Below, piece by piece: positions 46,163-58,873 of a stretch of 64,000 nt of DNA. Both the position numbers and the translations under genes were made by a program. How positions within the stretch are numbered: position 1 is the first letter of the stretch; each line of letters starts with the position of its first letter. The DNA is from Portulaca oleracea (taxonomy: Eukaryota; Streptophyta; Magnoliopsida; Caryophyllales; Portulacaceae), in contig CM055893.1 in assembly GCA_029582165.1 (NCBI GenBank), positions 28,209,679 to 28,273,678 of the forward strand, written 5' to 3'. Below the pieces are notes generated by a model. It was not told the DNA's origin, made no database searches, and was given only the letters and a program-made list of their open reading frames with translations.

Positions 46163-46935
46163 GTTCAAGGAGAAAGTTATGAATTGCAATGTTAAAGAAT
46201 ATTGGATTTGTAGGTTCATTAGGAACAATATTTCATGGAAAAACTTAGATTTTTTTCTAGCCTATTTTGGAAAAATATTTATTGAACTTGAGAGTGAAAT
46301 AAGAAATCTCACATTAGAATTTTTATAAGTCAACTTGGAAAAATTGAGCAACTTTTTTGGAAAAAGTTTTTAACCAAAGGCAACCTAAGAATTTCAAAAT
46401 ATAATGTATATTGTGCATGCCTAATTGCCTACTTGGTTGGAACTTAGAAGAATTGGAATGGAACTTATTTTTGGGCATTAAATTCTCATATCTTAATAAG
46501 GTTTGGAACTTTTAGGCTCTACTTAGGATGGATTATAAAATAAGGATAAAGGTTTATAAGAGTAAACATTTAAGAGCAGGTGAGTGTCTGTAAGGGTAAG
46601 CAATCTACCCCTATTGAGAAGGTCATTTTTAAAATCATGAGAACTTCTTAAGAGTAAGTTTCTTGAGGAAAACGTTAAAGATGAGAAGGAGAGAGAAGGA
46701 CGAGACAAATTCAAATATGCCTGAATGATAATATCGTCAATTTATCTATTATGTAGGTTATAACATCATTTAACACTTTGTTACACCCCAATTATAAAAA
46801 AAAAATAAGAGTTGGAGAGAGTATATCGCTCTAACTCACCCTACCTCGCCCTTTTTCTAACCATAGGTAAGGAGGGGTAAGAACCTTTACTAGCCCTCCT
46901 TCATCCTCCCTTATCTCCTCTCTAACCAGACCCTT
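46163..46935. other. no gene; probable decayed MITE
   Basis: The sequence at about 46513-46936 has weakly inverse ends (TAGGCTCTACTTAGG and CTAACCAGACCCTTA) and purine-rich/pyrimidine-rich arms. The rest is AT-rich. No ORF of interest. Confidence 0.4.
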
Positions 46936-46939
46936 AGGG

Positions 46940-48669
46940 TTTGAGAGTTGTCGTTCTTTGGATAACATCCTATTCCACTACTCGACAATTCTCAAAGACC
47001 CATAAGTTATGGGCACTCCAAATTCCTCATATTTATAGTTAGAAATAAGTTGTTCATGTTTTGTACATATTTGCTTGCTCCCCATAATTTACATTAAATT
47101 TGAAAGGGATGAGCTTCTAGCAGAACGTAGCAAAATGATAGTCTTGATAGAGATGGGTTATAGTCTCATATCCTTCTTCGCACAATTTACAATATGGGTC
47201 AACTTGTATACACCTTTTAACTAGGTTCACACTCGTGGGAACAACCTCCCACCAAACTCTTCAAGTACAAGGCCTAATCTTTGGAAGAGTGTTTGCACCT
47301 CAAATCATCCTACATTCCTCTCCACTCTCTCGAGATAACCCTCATTGCTTGGTTGTCCTTTGTTTTTGCTTGTTTTTGGCCACATGATAAGTTGTATGCA
47401 TGGAAAAAGCTCCATGCTTTGTGAGGGTTCAAATGTGGGTGTCTTCAGTACGAGAATTCTCCATAGGATGGATTGGATTACCCATCCCCCCTCAAAGCAA
47501 AGGTTGAGCAAGTTTATTTTCCATGTCACATCATTTATATCAATGAGCTTGCTAATTGTTGTTTCATCATCAAAGGAAAGTCATTGGGGTTAAGATCTTG
47601 TGGTTCCCTGGCAATGGAAGAACTTATCTCTTCATATTTTAACTCTCTAATCGTTCCTTATTCTCCTAATTGAACGCTCCTACACCAGACTCCTAGCTTT
47701 CTTGATCCTCCTCCATGTGTAACTAGGTTAAAATCTTTCCTTTGCCTCCGCAATGTCTAAGTTCTTGAAATACCAAGCTTTGTGGACTCTTGCCATAAGG
47801 GATTCGGGAGAGTGGATGGTTTCTAACCTACTTCTCCAAAAGAGCCATGTTAAAGCATGATAATTCACAAACACCCATACCTCCACGACTTTTTGGTTTA
47901 TACAGGGTATTCTAATTGACCAAAGCCACCCCCTTTTGTTTTGAATTTCGCCTCCACTAGAACTTATGACATTGCATCTCCATTTCATTGCAAATTAGTC
48001 TTGGGACCTTGAACCACTGCATGGAGTAAGTGGGAATCGCTTGCACAATGGCCTTGATGAGGATTTCTTTACTCGCCTTAGTAAGTAATTTCTCCTTCCA
48101 CTCTTCAGCTTCTTCTAAACACGGTCCTACGGTTTTTAGAAACCTCTTTCTTCGACTTGTTGATAGAGGTTGGCTAGCCCAAGTAGTGCTCATGAGCTTC
48201 CATAGACTTAAAACCTAAACTCACCTGGAGCAACTGTTTCATTTGATCATTCACATTTTGGTAATAGGAAATTAAACCTCCACTTTATGCACATTCATCA
48301 CTTGGTCCAAAGTACTTTCATAAAGCTTCAAGATTTCTTGCACCTGGAAACCTTCCTCCATGGTATCTCTCACAAACTACAAGCTATCATCTGCAAAAAA
48401 GAAGTGAGACACACAAGGCGCTCCTTTTGCCATTATAATCCCATGCGACAACTTCTAATCCTCCTTGTCTCGAAACAAGGCAAAAAGGCCCTCGCTGAAA
48501 ATAAGAGGTACGAGGATAGGATGTCTTCCTGACTCAGCCTCTCTTCGACAATAATAAAATTCAAGGGTGTAGCATTGATTAGGACCTGATAAGAGACATT
48601 GGAGATTTATCTCATAACAATGTCAACGAAATTACCACAAAAGTAAATAGCAAACATCATGTCCCACAC
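46940..48669 (-). pseudogene. LINE C RT C-terminal part and zf-RVT region
   Basis: EEWKEKLLTKASKEILIKAI followed by QAIPTYSMQWFKVP is the conserved region after the RT core in plant L1s. It is followed downstream by SLMARVHKAWYFKNLDIAEA and by sequence to 47305 corresponding to the C-terminal domain. Frames change repeatedly. Confidence 0.85.
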
Positions 48670-50535
48670 TGTAATAACCCAACCCCTAACCAATAAAATT
48701 AAGTTAATTAATGAGTATAATTAACTAAATCACGCATTTCATTTCCAGTTAACCGTTTGTGTTTTTGTTTTAGGTTGTTCGTCAAAGGGAAAGTCTTCCA
48801 AAGTCAATCTCACTAAGCCATCGACCGAAGCCTAGAAGGTGAATTCTCTTAGTTGGAATTCGACCCTTCTGTATTATTGAGGGTGGAAGATCTATTATTT
48901 TGGGGGTTTATGAGTCAAATATTATTTGGATAATACTCTCATGTTTAAGTTTATGGTTTTTGCTAACTTATGTTGATGAGTCTTGGAAAAGTTACATGAT
49001 TGTAGAAAATTTATGTTGTATGGGCATCTGTTGATGAAAGAAAATGTTATGGTGTAAGTGTGTGTATTCAGAGGTGTAAAACTTCACTAAGTTGTGAATG
49101 GATGCGTAAAGCTTGTTTTTTTTTCTTTTGATTGTGGTTGATTAGCCTAGTTCACCCTTGTGGACGGCGGTAGTACCCTTAGGTTGTTAATCCGCTACGC
49201 TAATCATTGGGTTAAGTTAAGTTTAAATCCTAATCTAGTGATTGTTAACCTGGGGGTGTTACAGTTTGCATTTGTGGTATCACAGCTAGGGGTGGCTATC
49301 TCAAACCTAAACCGAAATGTGAACCGCAAAACCGGTAAAACCAAACCGGTAAAAGCGGTTAACCAAATTGTTTTTTTGTGTAAAAGCGGTTTAGGTTAAC
49401 CAAACCACTTTGACCGGTTTAGGCTTTGGATTTTTCAAAAACGGTTAACCACGGTTAACCGATTTTAACCTTTTTTAAAAAAAAACCTATTGACTGAGTG
49501 ACTGCCTCTGCCTTATCTCATATCTGTGACTGACTTCAAATAGGATTTGTGAATTTAATTTTTTAATTTTTTTAGTAATTTTAAGCGGGAAATCAAAAAA
49601 CTCTAATTCTCTCAAGTGTGTTGCTGGGCCTTGCAGCGTGCCTCACTTCCTCATAACAAATTAACAATGACATAACTCTCACAGTCTTTAGTAATTGTTT
49701 ATTGTAAACTTCCATTGAAGCGTAAACCGTGTATAGAATGCGGACCGAACCGTGTAAATTTCGGTTTGGTTTAAGTTTCTTAATTTTAAATACGATTAAC
49801 CTTTTCTAAATAGAGGTTTCGAGGTTTGGTTTAGGTTTTCAGATTTCAAAAGCGGTTAACCGCATAATGCGGTTTCGGTTTAGGTTTCCGAAATCCAAAA
49901 ACCTCAAAAGTGGTTAACCTCATTGCGGTTAACCGGTTTTGGCCACCCCTAATCACAGCCACACGTTCTCATTAAGTAATTACTTTTATCAAGTCTTAGG
50001 GACGAAACTTCTTTTAAGGGGGGTAGACTATAATAACCCAACCCAAACCCAATAGAATTAAGCTAATTAATAAGTGTAATTAACTAAATTATGCATTTCA
50101 TTTCAAGTTAACCGCTTGTGTTTATGTTTTAGGTGGTTCCCCTAGTGCGGATAACCGAAGAATCAGTAAGAAGTCAAGTTAGGTTGGAGAGCAAAAAGTT
50201 CCTTTGTTTAAGGAAGTCATCTTTCACCTTTGGTGTGTATGTTTGATAGCTTGATATAGGAGAGCCTTGAAGATATATGATCTTTGGGTGTTGGTTGTAA
50301 TATATTATCTTGGAAGGGTGATAGGTTGATCCTTAGTCAGTATGGTGTGTGTGTTGTAAAATATATTAATTTTTATTTCAGCTTTGGGAATGTTAAGTTG
50401 CAAATAGTGTCTTGATAACCTTGTCCATGATCATGGACGGCGGTAATGCCTTCGGATTATATTTCCACCGCGCTAATATTTGAGTTAAGGGGTTTTAACT
50501 TTAATTTGAAGATTGTTTAATCTAGGGGTCTTACA
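48670..50535 (+). mobile_element. TRIM-like LTR element in LINE C, with a hAT insertion
   Basis: LTRs run 48670-49262 (TGTAATAACCC to GTGTTACA) and 50029-50535 (TATAATAACCC to TCTTACA; the initial TG is changed to TA). Between them lie a primer-site-like TGGTATCACAGC at 49275-49286 and a purine tract (AAGGGGGGTAGA) before the second LTR. Without the hAT element only about 94 bp of internal sequence remains, so it never coded for protein in this form. LTR lengths (593 and 507 bp) are long for a TRIM. The flanking CACAC and CACGT may be a decayed duplication. Confidence 0.8.
49287..49951. mobile_element. hAT-type MITE inserted at the primer site of the TRIM-like element
   Basis: Inverted ends TAGGGGTGGC and GCCACCCCTA are flanked by the perfect 8-bp repeat ATCACAGC (49279-49286 and 49952-49959). 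The interior is full of CGGTTAACC/GGTTAACCG motifs. There is no transposase. Confidence 0.93.
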
Positions 50536-51207
50536 CACGTCAAGTTTCAAAGTTATTTGGCCTTTTTAATATTTTTGGGTCACTTTCTACTGCAGTGTAT
50601 TCAAAGGCTACAAGGATATTGTGGGTTATAAGGTGGCCTAGGATAAACGCACTTTGGGACTCGTGAATTATGTGGGCAAGACAACTCTTATTACAATGAC
50701 ATTGGATATAAGTTTGTATGCCAGATTGCAAAGGCTTATAACCCTGAAATCTTTTGTGGCAGGCAGGTACTTTATTTTAGGGATCAAGGCAATAGGTCAT
50801 GTTCACACTCTAGAAGGATTCACCATTATTTAACACTCCAAGTACAAAAGAAATAATCTCAAAACCAACAATATGCCAAAATTTTTGAAAGAAAAGAGTT
50901 GCCATACCATCAGACCCTAAGACCTTCGTAGGGTGCATTTGGTTCAGGGCTTGAGGAATCTCCTCTCCCGTGTATCTCTAACTCAGTGAGGTGTTCATCT
51001 TTTGGGTCACTAGAGGCTTGACAAGGCTCATTATGGGTTGCGTCTCAAGATTTTCCTAGGCTATGTGAAGGTGCTCATTATGGGTTGGGTCCCACTAGTC
51101 ACCATGCTCATTTTTATACGAGCAACTTTGTTTCTATGTTGTCTATGGAACGACTTCCCATGGAAAAATGGGTTTTTTAATCCCCTTCCTTCATCCAACT
51201 CTATTTG
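50536..51207 (-). pseudogene. LINE C endonuclease-RT linker and RT N-terminal part
   Basis: MHPTKVLGSDGMATLFFQKFWH is the start of L1 RT (the G-P/S-D-G block), and HIIHESQSAFILGHLITHNIL lies further on. GRRKGIKK-like linker sequence runs toward 51207. Several stops are present. Confidence 0.85.
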
Positions 51208-53612
51208 TGTAACGCCCCGGAAATTCAATTATAGAAAAGTCAAAGTCAAACTAACGTTAACGGAAAAATTCAGCGGAAGTCACAACATTTATTGGGGCGT
51301 CACTGCCGTATCCCCGAAGGAATACAAGGCAAAAAGGGAAACTAACAACCGTTCAACTGTAACATACTGAACAACTCCAAACTTAGAAAATAAACTCAAC
51401 ATGACTAACTTCAAGTCTTTCTAGATTGAAACATAGCACAACTAATAAAAACTAAGCATGCCAAGCCTCACTGCTAATTCCCGTTCTCAGCATATAGATC
51501 TTCACTTGAAAACAAAACATTTAAAAATTAAGGGGGAAATCTCAATAATGCCTACCTCTAACCGTTAAAAACAATTCAAGATCATTTCAATTCATTTGAG
51601 GGAGAGGGAACAAGTCAAACCATTTCACAATCCATTAAACCCTTAATTGTTTTCCTCAACCCAACCAATCCATATTTTATTATGCGGGCGGGATACCACA
51701 TCCCTTAGAGTAACAAATATCAGACCGGATCCCAGATCCTCTGCCTACCACAGGCTACGACCAAAAAATTATCAAAAGTTCACATTTCTGCCTACCGAAG
51801 CTACGACTGTGGTCCTGCACTTTGCCTACCACAGGCTACGACCAAAATATCAAGAGTTCACATTTCCGCCTACCACGGGCTACGACCAGGGTCCCAGACC
51901 CTTTGCCAACCACAGGCTACGACCAGGGTCCCTGACCCTTTGTCTACCACAGGCTACGACCAAAATATCAAGAGTTCACATTTCCGCCTACCACAGGCTA
52001 CGACCAGGGTCCCTGACCCTTTGCCTACCACGGGCTACGACCAGATAAACCTACTTAAATGTTTCACTTTGAATTTAAAAGTATATTATTCAAACTCAAC
52101 TCACAAATCTTAAGTCAAACCCAACCCAAGTTATCAAAACCAAAAATAAAACCACTAATAAAAGACCATCCAATTTCTCAACTTAATAAAATCAAAGCAC
52201 AATCAAATACAAACAGTTATCCAAAACAGATGGTCACATTTCCACAAAAGTCCCCTTCGGGATGCAATTCTCAAAACATAGTAGAAAACATTAAAACACA
52301 TTTAAAGAGCATCCCAATGGGGGATTAGAGCATAGACATTACCTGGTTAACTTTACTTCACAGTCAAGAACGAACACACTTGAGCTCACTAACAACGCGA
52401 ATTAGCTCGGGCCTAAAATAGAAATAATTATTCTAATCAAAACGTGCCCTTCGAAGTTAGTATTAACTACCTTCTAACTAATCCCCCCAGGAACACCATA
52501 GGTTCCCATCAATCAGGAATTCACGCTTTAAATCACCTAACACATTCCAAGTAATCACATAACAAGATCAAGACAACATTTTCACTCAACAACACTTTCA
52601 TTAATAAATAACATCAATAATACATATTACAACATCCACATAAAAATGGTCAAAACGTGACTTCCCGACACCCTATGGGTCTGGTTTTTCACTTTTCAGA
52701 AACCTAGGGATGTCTACTAAAACTCTTAAGTTGAACTCGAGACCAAAAACACCTCATAAGGTCATCAAAAACGGTCACTAATACAAACTGTCCAGATCTG
52801 ACCTAGGTTTGGTTATCGGGGTATAACTCGACCTATACAACTCCAAAGTCCGATCCACAACATTCCTATGAAAGCTAACATCTAAGGGAACCTCCAATTC
52901 AAAGGGTTCGATCAAAGCATGACTATAACTCTCATGGAGATCCGTTCTTTAGACCCTAACAAAACTGTCCTGCACTCAGTTCCCATAAAATTGATTATTT
53001 CGGTTCTAACTTTCATTATTTGATCACGGGGTCCTAATTTAGGCTTAAAACAGTGACAGGTTTAAGATAGTTAATCTAATCCAACTAAGGTCCAAACATC
53101 AAACCTTCTATCCTCAAAACCAAAATGTAAAACATTGAAATCAACTTAAATATTTTCACTAACCCTAAAAGCATGCATGAAACATATTAACATTACCCTA
53201 AACATGAGTTCTACAACATACTCCTTCAAGATCCTATAATAACAACATGGATGATTATAAAATATGAATTTTCTTGATCAAGGTACAAGAAAGAATTAAA
53301 GAACATGCGAATGAAATATAAAGAACATATAAACATTTAAACTACCAATCAAGAATCACAACAACTAATTTCTTTTTTTTTTTTACAAAATTCAATCAAG
53401 AATCAAGAAATTAATTAACAAGAATCGTAATTTAATAAAACAATCAACCTAAATTATTTAACAAGATTAAAAATTAAACGTGATTGAACCCTAAGAGAAT
53501 TAAAGAAACATGCGAATACTTAACTAACGATTCAAGAATTCAGCGGAAAAATTCAGGTCCCTTAGTCGTAGCCATATACTCGGGGTGTTAACCATATACT
53601 CGGGGTGTTACA
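51208..53612 (-). repeat. 3' LTR of the gypsy derivative
   Basis: Its 51208 to about 53540 part matches 55322 to about 57700 closely. From 53541 it diverges and ends with a 20-bp unit, CCATATACTCGGGGTGTTAA, in two copies (about 53572-53610). Confidence 0.85.
51740..52045. repeat. minisatellite, GCCTACCACAGGCTACGACC, about eight units
   Basis: The core alternates with two different spacers, one with AAGAGTTCACATTTCC and one with GGGTCCCTGACCC, giving a higher-order unit of about 80 bp. GCCT...AGGC in each core could form a short hairpin. Confidence 0.88.
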
Positions 53613-54110
53613 AAAACTTCCATGCAATGTTCGATGTAATCGCTAAAAATGGCCATCATGCATCTTTGAAATGTACCGGGTGCATTGCACAAACCAAAAG
53701 GCATTCTCTTATATGCGAAAGTACCGTATGGACAAGTAAAAGTGGTCTTTTCTTGATGTGTAAGATGAATTGGAATTTGGAAGAATCCCGAGTACCCATC
53801 TAAGAAACAAAAGTAAGAATGACCCGCTAACTACTCTAACATTTGGTCTATGAAGGGGAGGGGAAAATGGTCTTTCTTTGTAATTTTGTTCAAGTGGCGA
53901 TAGTCTATGCACATCCGCCATCCCGTCACGGTTCGGGTACTTACAAGCTCATTCTTTTCATTTTCAACAACTGTCATCCCACCTTTCTTGGGCACACAAT
54001 GAACCGGGCTTACCCATTCGCTATTTGCGATCGGGAAGATGATTCCAGACCAAAAGTTTGACTACTTTCTTAACCACTTATTGCATATTGGGGTTTAACC
54101 TACGTTGTGG
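53613..54110 (-). pseudogene. gypsy derivative: truncated reverse transcriptase
   Basis: The minus strand reads SEWVSPVHCVPKKGGMTVVE, WRMCIDYRHLNKITKKDHF, FFQIPIHL and CPYGTFAYKRMPFGLCNA over slightly shifted frames. It stops just before the catalytic F-M-D-D, where the 3' LTR begins. The active site and everything after it are absent, so it has no polymerase activity. Confidence 0.88.
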
Positions 54111-55245
54111 TTGCCTAGTTGTTTTGCATCATCTAAAAAATCAATGGAATACATGCAAATAGATGGAGAAATACCCTTCAAGTCCTCTATTTTATACCCT
54201 AATGCACCCCTATGCTTCCTCAACAAATCAAGCAACTTAGACAATTCAGATTCATCTAATTTAGCATTCACAAAAACAGGGCAAGACTTTTCCTCATCTA
54301 AGAAAGCATATTGTAAAGAAAGGGGTAAGGGTTTAAGTTCTAATTGAGGGGGAGAGGGTTTAGCTTGAGAAGAAGACATACCTTTGCATTGAACTTCTTG
54401 AATTTCCATACACTCAAAATAAGGCTCATCAATAGTAATTTCCTCATGAGTAGGTGACGAATTGAGAAGGTTGGTGAGAAATGTGATATCGGTACCTTCA
54501 GGCTCAAATTGGAAAGATTCAAGGAGACTTGCTCCCAAAGGATCATCACATGTGGACTCAAGCATATGAGATTCTTCTATATATTCGTCGACTAGTACCT
54601 CCATGATATCGATGGCATAACACGAATCCTCATATACCAGATTCTTCAAATACCCCTCAAGGTTAAAAATAATACTCTCATCACCGACATGTAGTGACAT
54701 ATGACCATTCTTGACATCTATCATCGCTCCGGCCGTGGCAAGAAATGGACATCCCAAAATAATAGGAATGTTGGCGTCCTCGTCCATTTCCAGAATAACG
54801 AAGTCACATGGTATCAAAAATCTGCCCACTTGGACAGGAATATGCTCTAATATACCCGACAGTCTATGCACGGAACGATCGGTGAGTTGAAGATTGATTG
54901 TTGTGGGAGTCAAATCATCAAGAACATCTGGCATACAGAATAGGGCATTACACTTACACTAGCCCCCTAATCACATAAAGCATGACCAATTCTCATGTCC
55001 CCGATAGTACATGGAATAGAAAAACTACCGGGATCAGCAAGTTTTTCTGGGGTTTTGTTCTCAATAATGGCACTACAATTGGCCGTCAAGTGAATAATAA
55101 ACTTCACTTGGATTCTCCGCTTGCTAGTGAGAAGTTCCTTTAAATGCTTCATGAATGAGGGAACCTCAGAAATAGCATCTAAGAATGGGATATTCACTTG
55201 AAGTTTCTTGAGCATTTCTATGAACTTCGAAAATTTAGCATCCAA
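54095..55245 (-). pseudogene. gypsy derivative: aspartic protease and linker to RT
   Basis: An upstream frame (55245-54967) has KLADPGSFSIPCTIG and ends HALCD at a stop that replaces the Leu of the D-x-G active site. A second frame (54934-54095) continues the protease with IPIILGCPFLATAGA, then an acidic linker and the start of the RT leader (KGISPSICMYSID). Gag is reduced to a few residues (KPKLDAKFSKFIEMLKKL) before the protease. Confidence 0.85.
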
Positions 55246-55849
55246 CTTCGGTTTGGCTAACCGCTCAGGAAAGGGACACTTAGGAGCTACCAGGTCGCAA
55301 CCCAGAGTTCTGATACCATTCTGTAACGCCCCGGAAATTCAATTATAGAAAAGTCAAAGTCAAACTAATGTTAACGGAAAAATTCAGCGGAAGTCTCAAC
55401 ACTTATTGGGGCGTCACTGCCGTATCCCCGAAGGAATACAAGGCAAAAAGGGAAACTAACAACCGTTCAACTGTAACATACTGAACAACTCCAAACTTAG
55501 AAAATAATCTCAACATGACTAACTTCAAGTCTTTCTGGATTGAAACATAACACAACTAATAAAAACTAAGCATGCCAAGCCTCACTGCTAATTCCCGATC
55601 CTAGCATATAGATCTTCACCTGAAAACAAAACATTTCAAAAATGAGGGGGAAATCTCAATAATGCCTACCCATAACCGTTAAAAACAATTCCAGTTCATT
55701 TCAATTCATTTGAGGGAGAGGGAACAAGTCAAACCATTTCACAAACCATTAAACCCTTAACTGTTTTCCTCAACCCAACCAATCCATATTTTATTATGCG
55801 GGCGGGATACCACATCCCTTAGAGTAACAAATATCAGACCGGATCCCAG

Positions 55850-56210
55850 ATCCTTTGCCTACCACAGGCTACGACCAAAAAATTATCAAAAGTTCACATT
55901 TCTGCCTACCACAGGCTACGACCAGGGTCCCAGACCCTTTGCCTACCACAGGCTACGACTAGAATATCAAGAGTTCACATTTCCGCCTACCAGAGGCTAC
56001 GACTAGGGTCCCAGACCCTTTACCTACCACAGGCTACGACCAGAATATCAAGAGTTCACATTTCCGCCTACCACAGGCTACGACTAGGGTCCTTGACCCT
56101 TTGCCTACCACAGGCTACGACCAAAATATCAAGAGTTCACATTTCCGCCTACCACAGGCTACGACCAGGGTCCCTGACCCTTTGCCTACCACAGGCTACG
56201 ACCAGATAAA
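55850..56210. repeat. minisatellite, about nine units, second copy
   Basis: This is the counterpart of 51740-52045 with one more GCCTACCACAGGCTACGACC core. Confidence 0.88.
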
Positions 56211-58441
56211 CCTGCTTAAATGTTTCACTTTGAATTTAAAAGTATATTATTCAAACTCAACTCACAACTCTCAAGTCAAACCCACCCCAAGTTATCAAAA
56301 CCAAAAATAAAACCACTAATAAAAGACCATCTAATTTCTCAACTTAATAAAATCAAAGCACAATCAAATACAAACAGTTATCCAAAACAGATGGTCACAT
56401 TTCCACAAAAGTCCCCTTCGGGATGCAATTCTCAAAACATAGTAGAAAACATTAAAACACATTTAAAGAGCATCCCAATGGGGGATTAGAGCATAGACAT
56501 TACCTGGTTAACTTTACTTCAAAGCCTAGAACGAACACACTTGAGCTCACTAACAACGCGAATTAGCTCGGGCCTAAAATAGAAATAATTATTCTAATCA
56601 AAACGTGCCCTTCGAAGTTAGTATTAACTACCTTCTAACTAATCCCCCCTAGGAATACCATAGGTTCCCATCAATCATGAATTCACGCTTTAAATCACCT
56701 AACACATTCCAAGTAATCACATAACAAGATCAAGACAACATTTTCACTCAACAACACTTTCATGAATAAATAACATCAATAATACAGATTACAACATCCA
56801 CATAAAAAGGGTCAAAACGTGACTTCCCGAACCTTATGGGTCTGGTTTTGGACTTTTCGGAAACCTAGGGATGTGTACTAAAACTCTTAAGTTGAACTGG
56901 AGACCAAACACACCTCCTATGGTCATCAAAAACGGTCACTAATACAAACTATCCAGATCTGACCTAGGTCTGGTAATTGGGGTATAATTCGATCTATACA
57001 ACTCCAAAATCCGATCCGCAAAATTCCTATGGAAGCTAACATCTAAGGGAACCTCCAGTTCAAAGGGTTCGATCAAAGGACGACTATAACTCTCATGCTG
57101 ATCCATTCTTTAGACCCTAACAAAATTGTCCCGCACCCGGTTCCCATAAAATTGATTATTTCGGTTCTAACTTTCACTATTCGATCACGGGGTCCTAATT
57201 TGGGCTTAAAACAGTGACTAAGGTTCAAGATAGTTAATCTAATCCAACTAAGGTCCAAACATCAAACCTTCTATCATCAAAACTAAAATGTAAAACATTG
57301 AAATCAACTTTAATATTTTCACTAACCCTAAAAGCATGCATGAAACATATTAACATTACCCTAAACATGAGTTCTACAACATACTCCTTCAAGATCCTAT
57401 AATAACAACATGGATGATTATAAAATATGAATTTTCTTGATCAAGGTACAAGAAAGAATTAAAGAACATGCGAATGAAATATAAAGAACATATAAACATT
57501 TAAACTACCAATCAAGAATCACAACAACTAATTTCTTTTTTTTTTTTTACAAAATTCAATCAAGAATCAAGAAATTAATTAACAAGAATCGTAATTTAAT
57601 AAAACAATCAACCTAAATTATTTAACAAGATTAAAAATTAAACGTGATTGAACCCTAAGAGAATTAAAGAAACATGCGAATACTTAACTAACGATTCAAG
57701 AATTAATCTAGATAATTAAACCCTTTAATTCGTGCATACAATAATAGTATTATCTAAAACTCTAACATGATTCACAAGTACAACGATTACAATTGAACAT
57801 TAATAATTTAATTACAACTATCACAAACCCTAATACACCAATTAGAACATAAAATTACACATAATAATTTAGACAAAATTACAAGTAAATAATACAACAC
57901 AAGAACAATTTAATTACAATAACAACTTAATAATTTACACCCTTAATTACTCAGATTACAAGATTTAATATGAAGAAATAACAATATTAATAATAAATAT
58001 TACAAAAACAGAAAACAATAAAATAAAAGAAAGAAGTAAATTAGGGTTTACGTTAGGGTTTAGGGCGGCGGTTTTCCGGCAACTAGAAGAGCGACGACGG
58101 TAGGGCGGGATCGGTCGGCGACGCACGGAGGTCCGGTTGCGGCGGTGGTTGTCGAAGGGGGGTGGTGGCGCGTCTCGGTTCGAACAACAACAATCAATGA
58201 CGACCACTGGTGCTTTCTCCGACTGTGGGCGTGCGGCGGCTACTCTGGCGTGCGGCGAGGCGGTAGCAGGGGTGGCGTGGGTCGAAATCGTCGCCGGCGG
58301 TGGAGTGCAGCGGCGGCTTGGGCACGGCGTTCTGGCGCGACGCGAGCAGAGAGAAGGAGAGAGAAAGAGAGGAAGAAGTTGAGAGGGTGGAGGTCATGCC
58401 GCCAGACACAGTGACGGCCGTTGGTCATGCATCACAGAAAC

Positions 58442-58442
58442 G

Positions 58443-58478
<36 letters not shown>
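58442..58478. repeat. (GA)n tract and short TTAGGG run
   Basis: About 18 GA units are followed by GGTTAGGGTTAGGG. The latter is too short and of the wrong unit for a plant telomere (TTTAGGG). Confidence 0.9.
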
Positions 58479-58481
<3 letters not shown>

Positions 58482-58873
58482 TAGGGTTAGGGTTGATATT
58501 AGGGTTTTGTGAGAGAGAGGGGGTTTTTATATTAACCTAATAGTTAAGGCCTAATTAAACACTCTTAATCCTAATCCAACCCAACACTAAAATCTGATTT
58601 TCTGGAAAATAATGATAATAATAAACACATAACAAATAATATTCACATAATTATTCAAATAACACATTTCAATAAACCCAATAATATTAATAGTAATACT
58701 AATAATAATTAAACCCACGAAATTACCGATATACCTTTGTTAGTCCCTCAACGATCCTACGAGCTCAAGTGTTAGCAAAAATAAACACAAACGAATAATA
58801 ACAATTAACGAAGTCAAGCCTAATTTACTAATGACGTCACGGTCAACATCTTTGGATTTTTCGGGGTTTTACA

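Larger units (their letters stand above)
51208..58873 (-). mobile_element. Ty3/gypsy derivative with oversized LTRs and a remnant coding region
   Basis: Direct repeats at 51208-53612 and 55322-58873 begin TGTAACGCCCC and end GTTACA or TTTTACA. The direct repeat ATTTG flanks the whole at 51203-51207 and 58874-58878, so this was one insertion into LINE C. On the minus strand an initiator-Met-type site (TGGTATCAGAAC, 55306-55317) follows the right-hand LTR, making that the 5' LTR. Only protease and part of RT remain inside; gag, RNase H and integrase are missing. The 3' LTR lacks about 1.2 kb present in the other and has a different first 70 bases. Movement would need proteins from elsewhere. 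Confidence 0.85.
55322..58873 (-). repeat. 5' LTR of the gypsy derivative
   Basis: At 3552 bp it is longer than the remaining internal region. It includes the minisatellite (55850-56210), a GC-rich segment at 58050-58440 and a (GA)n tract. The ORFs in the GC-rich segment are on both strands and have no recognisable domains. Its minus-strand start is TGTAAAACCCC. Confidence 0.85.

Noticed and set aside
46513..46936. Well-defined MITE
   Set aside because: The ends are only weakly inverse and no target duplication could be read, so it is listed only as a possible decayed element.
51647..52048. ORF with repeated TGYDQ/RLRPK-like units
   Set aside because: It is a translation of the LTR minisatellite.
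55850..56210. CRISPR-like array
   Set aside because: Spacers are themselves repeated, not unique, and the context is a plant LTR.
58479..58505. Telomere-like repeats
   Set aside because: Only two to three TTAGGG units, not the plant TTTAGGG repeat, next to a GA microsatellite in an LTR.
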